A stretch of DNA of 7,618 bases from Phycisphaeraceae bacterium (GTDB taxonomy: Bacteria > Planctomycetota > Phycisphaerae > Phycisphaerales > Phycisphaeraceae), in NCBI GenBank assembly GCA_020850375.1, contig JADZET010000092.1, forward strand, positions 1-7,618. Reading direction: 5' to 3'. Each line of letters starts with the position of its first letter. Within the stretch, counting starts at the first letter, position 1. Positions 1-4,819 of this stretch are shown in pieces. The notes beneath the pieces are model-generated. The model worked only from the letters and a program-made list of their open reading frames with translations. It was not told the DNA's origin and did not search any database. The position numbers were made by a program, and so were the translations under genes.

Positions 1-46
1 AGCGTCCCCACGGCTCGCTGGGCAACCTGGCCCCCCGCGAGTTCGT

Positions 47-78
47 TCGCTCAGGCCAGGCTAGCCTGGCCTGAGCGA
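47..78. repeat. Perfect 32-bp palindrome at the left edge
   Basis: The half-site TCGCTCAGGCCAGGCT (47-62) is followed directly by its exact reverse complement (63-78), with no spacer and no mismatch. The inner core CCAGGC-TA... reads CCAGGCT/AGCCTGG and resembles the CCCAGGC...GCCTGGG arms of the five palindromes elsewhere in the window. However, the outer flanks differ and the AAG left flank is absent, so kinship is only suggested. It puts a TGA (72-74) in the frame of the following metG fragment. It could be a mobile palindromic element, a terminator-like hairpin (there is no T tract after it) or an artefact at a contig joint. Confidence 0.8.
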
Positions 79-554
79 TGCAGCCCCATTCTCACTATGG
101 TTGGATCAACAATTGGGGCAGGACCAACTTCTCCCTCACCCGCCTCGAATCCCTCTACCGCTCCGACCTCGCCCACGGCATCGGCAACCTCGTCAGCCGC
201 CTAGCCACCCTCGCCTCCCGCATCGATTACCTGCACCCCCCCACTTCTGACCAACCCTCCGCCCCCGAGGGCTACCACGCCGCCCTCGAATCCTTCGAGT
301 TCGACCGCGCCCTGGCCCTCCTGCGCGCTATCGTCACCGACCTGAACCTCGACATCGAGCACCACCGCCCCTGGCAACTCAAAGCCCCCGCCGAACACCC
401 CCAGCTCCGTCAGCTCCTCGCCCGCTGGCTCGCCCAGCTCCACGTCTTCGCCACCTGGCTCGAACCCTTCCTCCCCGCCACCAGCGTCGCCATCAAATCG
501 CGCCTCTTCACCGGCCCCGTGCGCCCCGTCGCGCCCCTCTTCCCTCCCCTATGA
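78..554 (+). CDS. metG: C-terminal fragment of methionyl-tRNA synthetase (anticodon-binding domain only)
   Basis: This encodes the helical anticodon-binding domain of a class I methionyl-tRNA synthetase, the enzyme that charges tRNA-Met in the cytoplasm. Family-like features are FSLTRLESLYRSDLAHGIGN (about residues 18-37) followed by LVSRLATLA, corresponding to the 'Y..DLA..LGNL..R' helix; DLNLDIEHHRPWQL (about 88-101), the 'LN.YI...KPWEL' helix; a late 'LEPFLPATS' segment; and a LFPPL end like the usual LFPR. The Rossmann catalytic core with its HIGH and KMSKS motifs (roughly the first 350-400 residues in the family) is absent. The frame upstream is closed by TGA at 72-74 inside a palindrome. 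The first 17 residues (MQPHSHYGWINNWGRTN) do not resemble MetRS and use T-ending codons unlike the rest, so homology seems to begin near 124. It may be a truncated pseudogene, an insertion-split gene or an assembly joint. The ATG at 78 is only the first available start. Its stop overlaps the stop region of the opposing gene. Confidence 0.72.
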   Translation: MQPHSHYGWINNWGRTNFSLTRLESLYRSDLAHGIGNLVSRLATLASRIDYLHPPTSDQPSAPEGYHAALESFEFDRALALLRAIVTDLNLDIEHHRPWQLKAPAEHPQLRQLLARWLAQLHVFATWLEPFLPATSVAIKSRLFTGPVRPVAPLFPPL

Positions 555-1193
555 CCCGCTCCCGCACCGTCCCCACACCCATATCCCAATCGCCGCCACA
601 CTCGCCCCCACCATATTCGACACCAGGTCCCACCCCGTGTTCACATACCCCCCCACATTCGTGCTGGGGATCAAGAGCGTCGCCGCGAACTCCACCACCT
701 CGTTCATCGCTCCCAGCCCCATCCCCCCCAGCGCCGCCAGCACCACCAGCCCCCCCGTCGCCCGCCTCACGCGCACCCCCGCCGCCAGCCCGAACCAGCA
801 AACCCACGTCGCCACACCGAACCCATACGCGTGCACCACGTGGTCATACTTCAGATATCCCGGCACGATCCACCAGCTGTACAGCACCCGCTGCTCACCC
901 TCGATCGCCCAACCCCCCGGCACCGGCATCAGCCCCCCCAGCATGTGCGCCAGCCCCCACACCGACAACGCCCCGAGCACCCACGCCGGCAGCCGCACCG
1001 ACGCGTGCACCCCCAGGATCCCCCCGATGATCACCCCCATCGTCGCCAGGTAGAACACGAACTCCTTGTTCCCCGTCCAGATCGCCGCCGCCAGCGCCCC
1101 GACGAGGTACACCCCCGTCCCCAACGCCACCCACCCGATCGCCGGGCTCCAAAATGCCCCCCGCCCCATCCCCGCGTCATCCCTGCGCTCCAT
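549..1193 (-). CDS. YjdF/DUF2238-like integral membrane protein
   Basis: A 214-residue multi-pass inner-membrane protein that looks like the DUF2238/YjdF family, whose biochemical role is unknown to me. About six hydrophobic segments are visible, near residues 16-38, 45-62, 68-88, 125-143, 147-172 and 190-208. Polar family-type signatures lie between or inside them: YDHVVHAYG (116-124), NEVVEF (164-169) and NTGWDLVSNMVGA (185-197). The repeated His, Asp and Glu residues could bind a metal or a head group, but that is inference. The start at 1193 is chosen over an in-frame ATG at 1235 because AAGGAG sits 7 bases before it; the longer version would translate across that site. It lies 79 bp downstream of the MATE gene on the same strand and ends with TAG (549-551), overlapping the convergent metG fragment by 6 bp. 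Confidence 0.75.
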   Translation of the reverse strand: MERRDDAGMGRGAFWSPAIGWVALGTGVYLVGALAAAIWTGNKEFVFYLATMGVIIGGILGVHASVRLPAWVLGALSVWGLAHMLGGLMPVPGGWAIEGEQRVLYSWWIVPGYLKYDHVVHAYGFGVATWVCWFGLAAGVRVRRATGGLVVLAALGGMGLGAMNEVVEFAATLLIPSTNVGGYVNTGWDLVSNMVGASVAAIGIWVWGRCGSGS

Positions 1194-1200
1194 CGAATAT

Positions 1201-1206
1201 CTCCTT
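1201..1206 (-). promoter_or_regulatory. Shine-Dalgarno site of the DUF2238-like gene
   Basis: On the minus strand AAGGAG is followed by a 7-base spacer (ATATTCG) and ATG at 1193-1191. It decides the start codon against the in-frame ATG at 1235. Confidence 0.8.
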
Positions 1207-1272
1207 CCCAGACCCAGCCGACCCCGCCCGATCATGCCCGGGCGACATGTCCCATTTCACAGACGCCGCCGC

Positions 1273-2679
1273 TCACTCCCTCATCGCCGCCTCGAGCTCC
1301 GGCACCCCCTGCTCGATCACCCGCATCCCTCGCCACCCGCCCCCGCGGAACCGCACCAGCCACACCCCCGACAGCAGCACGATGAACACCATCGCCGTCC
1401 CCCAGAACATATACAGCCCGCCCCCCCTCCACCCGATCACCAGCAGCGCCAACAGATACACCAGGTGCATCGCCCCCGACCCGATCAGCAGCCACCGCGT
1501 GTCCCCCGCACCCTGCAACGCCGACATCAAGATCATGTTCACCGCGTCCACCACGCAGTACGCCGCCACGAACCACAGCAGCACCCCGCACACCCGCTGC
1601 AGCTACTCGTACTCCCCCGCCCCCACCCCCGACGACCCCAGGAACATCCCCACCAGCGCCCGCGGCGCCAGCACGAACGCCGCCGCCATCGTCACCATCC
1701 ACACCTCCGCCATGACCAATCCCCGCCACGCCACCCTCGCCGACTCGTCAGGCCGACCCGCCCCCTGCGCCTGACCCACCAGCATCGCGATCGCCGTCGA
1801 CAGACCGATCACCGGGAAAAACGCCATCCCGTTGATCCGCCACACGATGTTCGACGCCGCCAGCGCACGCTCCCCCAGTCGTCCCAGGATCAGCATGAAC
1901 GCCGTCCACGCCACGATCTCGATCACGAACCGCACCCCGTTCGGGAACCCATACCTCGCCATCCGACGCATCAGCCCCCAATCGATCCCCCGATCCACCC
2001 ACGTCCCAAACCTCTCCCGATGCCTCCTCCGCAAAAACAGCACCCCCAACACCCCCACGATCACCCCATGCCCGATCACCGTCGCCCACGCCGCCCCCGC
2101 CATCCCCATCTCCGGCAAGCCCCACTTCCCGAAGATCAGCCCCCAGTCCAGCACCGCGTTGACCCCCGCCCCCGCGAACTGCGCCACCATCAGCGTCACG
2201 TTGTCATGCCGCCCCGCGAAGAACCCCGACAACGCCGAACCCACCAGATACAGCACGCTGAACCACGCCAGAATCCTGAAGTACACCACCTCCAGCTCCG
2301 CCACCTCCGCCGGATGCCCCAGATGCCGAAACACCTCGCTCACCGGCCCCGCCAACGCCCCCAGCACCACCCCCGCCGCCAACCCGATATACATCCCCTG
2401 CCACACCGCCGCCCCCACCCGTCCCGGACGCCCCGCCCCCACGTACTGCGCCACGAACGTGTTCGTGTAACCGCACAGTCCCATGAACAGACCCAGCATC
2501 GTCCAGAACGTCATCCCCGCCGGACCCACCGCCGCGATCGCCCTCGTGTCGTAGTGCGCCAGGAACAACCCGTCGACCACGTTCATCAGCATCACGCTCG
2601 TGCTCGACAAAATCAGCGGCCCCGCCAGCCGCAGGATCTGACCATGCGAACCCACAACCTCCCGCCGCGCCGCTTCCAT
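1273..2679 (-). pseudogene. MATE-family multidrug/cation exporter interrupted by an in-frame TAG
   Basis: A MATE (multidrug and toxic compound extrusion) antiporter gene of about 468 codons, the usual family length, with one in-frame amber codon at 1605-1603. The first part (358 residues) holds about nine membrane segments. It includes the N-lobe motif VAQYVGAGRPGR (76-87), NAVLDWGLIFG (174-184) and the matching C-lobe motif AMLVGQAQGAGRP (298-310). After the stop the same frame continues without shift for 109 codons, with SALQGAGDT (a conserved MATE motif) and the last three membrane segments, ending at TGA 1275-1273. A protein stopping at the TAG would lack segments 10-12 and is unlikely to transport. 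Explanations are a recent nonsense mutation, a sequencing error or readthrough. General TAG recoding is unlikely because the next gene ends with TAG. The ATG at 2679 is chosen because it places the first membrane helix after about 15 residues, with GAGAAGG 11 bases upstream. GTG at 2712 or 2688 is possible, and starts further upstream would translate the palindromes. Confidence 0.82.
1603..1605 (-). other. In-frame amber (TAG) codon inside the MATE gene
   Basis: The plus strand reads CTA here, giving GAG-TAG-CTG-CAG on the coding strand, between ...GAGEYE and LQRVCGVLLWF.... Reading frame and MATE similarity are the same on both sides, so a single substitution, not a frameshift, accounts for the break. 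GAG, CAG, AAG, TGG, TAC, TCG and TTG are each one base away from TAG. Confidence 0.9.
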
Positions 2680-2740
2680 CCACGACACCGCCTTCTCAAA
2701 ATAACCCCGCACCCAACCCTGCAATTCGCCCCCGCCTAAG

Positions 2741-2761
2741 CCCAGGCATGGCATGCCTGGG
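2741..2761. repeat. Palindromic element copy A (downstream of mgtC, MATE-proximal)
   Basis: Arms CCCAGGCATG (2741-2750) and CATGCCTGGG (2752-2761) are exact reverse complements around a single G. The left flank TAAG and right flank T match the other copies apart from one base. It lies between mgtC and the MATE start. A transcript would fold a 10-bp GC-rich hairpin, but no T tract follows on either strand, so it is not a standard terminator. Confidence 0.88.
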
Positions 2762-2775
2762 TGGCCTTTCCCAAG

Positions 2776-2797
2776 CCCAGGCATGGCCATGCCTGGG
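2776..2797. repeat. Palindromic element copy B (just after the mgtC stop)
   Basis: Perfect 22-bp palindrome: CCCAGGCATGG (2776-2786) and its reverse complement (2787-2797), with no spacer. It is preceded by CCTTTCCCAAG, the asymmetric left flank that is nearly identical at copy D. It lies 21 bases beyond the mgtC stop and 14 bases to the right of copy A, making a two-element unit. Confidence 0.88.
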
Positions 2798-2818
2798 GCC
2801 TGCTCGACCCCTCGCCCC

Positions 2819-3340
2819 TCACATCCCCCCCGACGGCGGCCTCTTCCGCGACCCATTGACGAACCGCCTCTCCACCCTCCCCAGCACGCTGAGCGTCACC
2901 AGCGCCACCCCCGTCACCACCACCGCCGCCACCCACAGGTTCACCGCCACCGCTATGCCTATCCCCGCCGACAGCAGGATCGTCGCCGCCGTCGTCAGCC
3001 CCTCGACGTGATGCTCCTTCCTGCGGAACATGATCGTCCCCGCACCGATGAACCCGATCCCCGTGATGATCGCCTGGATGCTCCGGATCGGGTCCGCACG
3101 CACCAGCCCCGTCGCCACCCCCTCGAACGACTGCGCCATCAGACCGCTGATCCCCACCAACAGCGCCGACGTCGACGCGATCAGGATCTGCGTCCGCAGC
3201 CCCGCCGGCTTCCCCGCCCGCTCACGCTCGAGCCCAATAAGTCCCCCCAAAAACCCCGCCATCAGCACCTTCACGATCACGTCCACCTGCTGCGCGATCG
3301 TGTCCGAGTTGTACTGCATGCTCTGCCACACCGACCCCAT
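2819..3340 (-). CDS. mgtC: MgtC/SapB-family inner-membrane protein (short form)
   Basis: A 173-residue membrane protein of the MgtC/SapB family. In Salmonella, MgtC supports survival in macrophages and at low magnesium and acts on the F-type ATP synthase; many environmental members have no assigned role. Seen here are the first signature GGLIGLERERAGKPAGLRTQ (32-51), ITGIGFIGAGTIMF (92-105) and VEGLTTAATILLSAGIGIAV (112-131), with about four to five hydrophobic segments. The C-terminal soluble ACT-like domain of Salmonella MgtC is absent and the chain ends soon after the last helix (VERRF...PPSGGM), so it is nearer to the short SapB-type proteins. The start at 3340 is fixed by AGGAG with a 7-base spacer; an in-frame ATG at 3373 would begin inside a palindrome. 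Pairs of palindromic elements bracket the gene: one pair in its presumed leader, one pair just after its stop. Confidence 0.88.
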   Translation of the reverse strand: MGSVWQSMQYNSDTIAQQVDVIVKVLMAGFLGGLIGLERERAGKPAGLRTQILIASTSALLVGISGLMAQSFEGVATGLVRADPIRSIQAIITGIGFIGAGTIMFRRKEHHVEGLTTAATILLSAGIGIAVAVNLWVAAVVVTGVALVTLSVLGRVERRFVNGSRKRPPSGGM

Positions 3341-3347
3341 GCTCACG

Positions 3348-3352
3348 CTCCT
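3348..3352 (-). promoter_or_regulatory. Shine-Dalgarno site of mgtC
   Basis: AGGAG on the minus strand, 7 bases before ATG at 3340-3338. Copy C of the palindromic element ends only 12 bases upstream of it, so a hairpin there could affect ribosome access (inference). Confidence 0.78.
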
Positions 3353-3364
3353 GCCTCTGCCAAG

Positions 3365-3386
3365 CCCAGGCATTGCTATGCCTGGG
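3365..3386. repeat. Palindromic element copy C (mgtC leader)
   Basis: Arms CCCAGGCAT (3365-3373) and ATGCCTGGG (3378-3386) are exact reverse complements around a 4-base loop TGCT. The left flank is CCAAG and the right flank TT. It has the same 9+4+9 geometry as the copy inside polX. In mgtC orientation it is the second of two hairpins ahead of the ribosome binding site. Confidence 0.88.
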
Positions 3387-3405
3387 TTCCGTTGTCTTTC
3401 CCAAG

Positions 3406-3426
3406 CCCAGGCATGGCATGCCTGGG
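3406..3426. repeat. Palindromic element copy D (between fucosidase stop and mgtC)
   Basis: Arms CCCAGGCATG (3406-3415) and CATGCCTGGG (3417-3426) around a single G, identical in its 21 bases to copy A. The left flank TCTTTCCCAAG shares CTTTCCCAAG with copy B. It begins 10 bases after the fucosidase stop codon (in gene orientation) and pairs with copy C across a 19-base spacer. Confidence 0.88.
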
Positions 3427-3436
3427 TCTGTCTTGC

Positions 3437-4702
3437 TCACATCATCTCCAATTCCACCACCGTATCCAACCCATCCACCTCCGCGAACGGCAGCTGCAGC
3501 GTCACATCCTCCGGCGTGCTGTTCCAGCTCACCGTCCCGACCTCCGACCCATCCGCCATCACCCGCGCCCTCCTGAGCCTCCCCGCCAGCCCCGGCAACC
3601 TCAGCCACATATACGGCCACTCCAGCACATGCAAAAACAACCGCTCCCCCGCCCGCGTGTAAACGCACCCCGGCGGCGGCGTCAATTGCTCCTCCATCCC
3701 CGCCCCATAAATCGCCTCCCCATGCCTCCTCATCCACACGCCCAACTCCCGCAACCTCTCCATCGAAGCCCCCGGAATCCTCCCCAGCGCGTCCGGCCCG
3801 ACATTCAGCAGCAGATTCCCATCATTCGCCACGCACCTCGCCAGCATCCGCACCAGCGCCCGCGTCGGCTTGTAGTTCCTGTCACCCCCGCAGTAACCCC
3901 AATGCTCGTTCATCGTCACGCACGCCTCCCACACCCGCCGATGCCCCCTCAACCTCACCGGCCCCGTCGGCAGCACCTGCTCCGGCGACGAAAAATCATT
4001 CGGAAACCGCGTCGTCGGGTTCCCCCCCGAGTGGCTGTCCAGCCGATCATCCACCAGCACCCGCGGCATCTTCTCCCGCACCATCCTCATCAATTCCTCC
4101 GCCCCCCAATCGTCCGGCCCCTTCATCGCCGGCGTGTAGTCCAACCACAACACGTCCACCTGCCCGTAATGCGTCAACAAATGCTCCACCGACCGATGCA
4201 GATACTCCACATACTTCGAATGATCCCGCTTCTCCCCCCGCGCCTTGGCGTCATTCCACAACGGATGCACGTCGCAGATCGCATACTCCGGGTGCATCCA
4301 GTCGATCAACGAGTGATAAAACCCCAATCCCATCCCCGCCGCGTGACACGCCTCCGCCAGCTCCGCCGTCACATCCCTCCCCAGCGGCGTGTTCGTGATC
4401 TTCCACTCCGTCCACGGATTGTCGAACATGCAGAACCCGTCATGGTGTTTCGTCGTGAACACCATGTACCGCATCCCCGCATCCTGCGCGATCCGCACCC
4501 ACGCCTTCGCGTCAAACGCCACCGGGTTGAACCGCCCCGCGTACCCCCGGTACTGCTCATACGGAATCCCCTGAAACTTCAGCGCCCACTCCCCCATCCC
4601 CGGGATCGCGTACAAACCCCAATGGATAAACATCCCCAGCCGATCCCGCACGAACCACCCCGCGCGCGTCATCACGTCCTCGGGCAGATACGCCAAGCTC
4701 AT
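3437..4702 (-). CDS. GH29 alpha-L-fucosidase, probably cytoplasmic
   Basis: A 421-residue glycoside hydrolase family 29 enzyme, which removes alpha-linked L-fucose from glycans by a retaining mechanism. The (beta/alpha)8-type domain shows HWGLYAIPG (27-35), KHHDGF (85-90), the strand VDVLWLDY (182-189) whose Asp 188 sits where GH29 has its nucleophile, WEACVTMNEHWGY (258-270) with Glu 259, and NLLLNVGPD (296-304). Glu 259 or a nearby Glu could be the acid/base, a residue that varies across GH29. A short C-terminal region of about 75 residues follows, without an obvious carbohydrate-binding module. The start at 4702 (MSLAYLPEDV) has GGAGGT six bases upstream. No signal peptide is visible from that start, so the substrate would be an imported fucosylated oligosaccharide (inference). 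It is transcribed divergently from polX and is first in the minus-strand gene block. Confidence 0.93.
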   Translation of the reverse strand: MSLAYLPEDVMTRAGWFVRDRLGMFIHWGLYAIPGMGEWALKFQGIPYEQYRGYAGRFNPVAFDAKAWVRIAQDAGMRYMVFTTKHHDGFCMFDNPWTEWKITNTPLGRDVTAELAEACHAAGMGLGFYHSLIDWMHPEYAICDVHPLWNDAKARGEKRDHSKYVEYLHRSVEHLLTHYGQVDVLWLDYTPAMKGPDDWGAEELMRMVREKMPRVLVDDRLDSHSGGNPTTRFPNDFSSPEQVLPTGPVRLRGHRRVWEACVTMNEHWGYCGGDRNYKPTRALVRMLARCVANDGNLLLNVGPDALGRIPGASMERLRELGVWMRRHGEAIYGAGMEEQLTPPPGCVYTRAGERLFLHVLEWPYMWLRLPGLAGRLRRARVMADGSEVGTVSWNSTPEDVTLQLPFAEVDGLDTVVELEMM

Positions 4703-4819
4703 CGCTCTACCTCCAACAAAAAACAGGAAACTCACTCGCCCCCGATTCTCTCCATTCCCCCCCGCAAACACCAATCCCCGCTTGGGCAAACACGCTCATC
4801 CCGCTAAGCTAACCTCGTC
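4703..4819. promoter_or_regulatory. Divergent intergenic region between the fucosidase and polX
   Basis: At 117 bp this is the only divergent gap in the window, so promoters for both directions should lie here. It contains the only A-rich run nearby (AACAAAAAACA, 4714-4724). It also has two direct copies of GCAAACAC (4764-4771 and 4786-4793) spaced 22 bp start to start, about two helical turns, which could be an operator. No clear -35/-10 pair could be assigned in either direction, and polX has no convincing Shine-Dalgarno site before its ATG. Confidence 0.4.
4709..4714 (-). promoter_or_regulatory. Shine-Dalgarno site of the fucosidase gene
   Basis: GGAGGT on the minus strand, 6 bases before ATG at 4702-4700. 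It rules out the in-frame ATG at 4789, which would add 29 residues translated across this site and across the A/T-rich leader. Confidence 0.82.

Noticed and set aside
83..119. Integron attC-like site (GTTGGAT near 100-106)
   Set aside because: The complementary RYYYAAC partner site is not present at the required place and no integrase is seen. The resemblance is to one 7-base consensus only.
1225..1244. Inverted repeat CGCCCG/CGGGCG between the MATE and DUF2238 genes as a terminator
   Set aside because: The stem is only 6 bp with an 8-base loop and no T run follows on the minus strand. Such matches are common in this composition.
1603..1605. Genome-wide recoding of TAG as a sense codon
   Set aside because: The adjacent DUF2238-like gene ends with TAG at 549-551, immediately before the opposing stop, and no other internal TAG was seen in the other recognised genes.
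2680..2856. Longer MATE N-terminus starting at 2856
   Set aside because: It would translate through both palindromic elements and give a Gly/Pro-rich leader (MAMPGLGKGHPGMPCLGL) not seen in MATE proteins. The elements are better seen as intergenic.
2741..3426. CRISPR array or tandem repeat array
   Set aside because: Only pairs of short palindromes with a gene between them, unequal 14 and 19-base spacers and no cas genes.
2753..4807. A 684-codon open frame on the plus strand antisense to mgtC and the fucosidase, and a 557-codon one at 1066-2739
   Set aside because: Both translate to Arg/His/Pro-rich sequence typical of the reverse strand of strongly C/G-ending codons. The opposite strand holds clear protein families in the same place.
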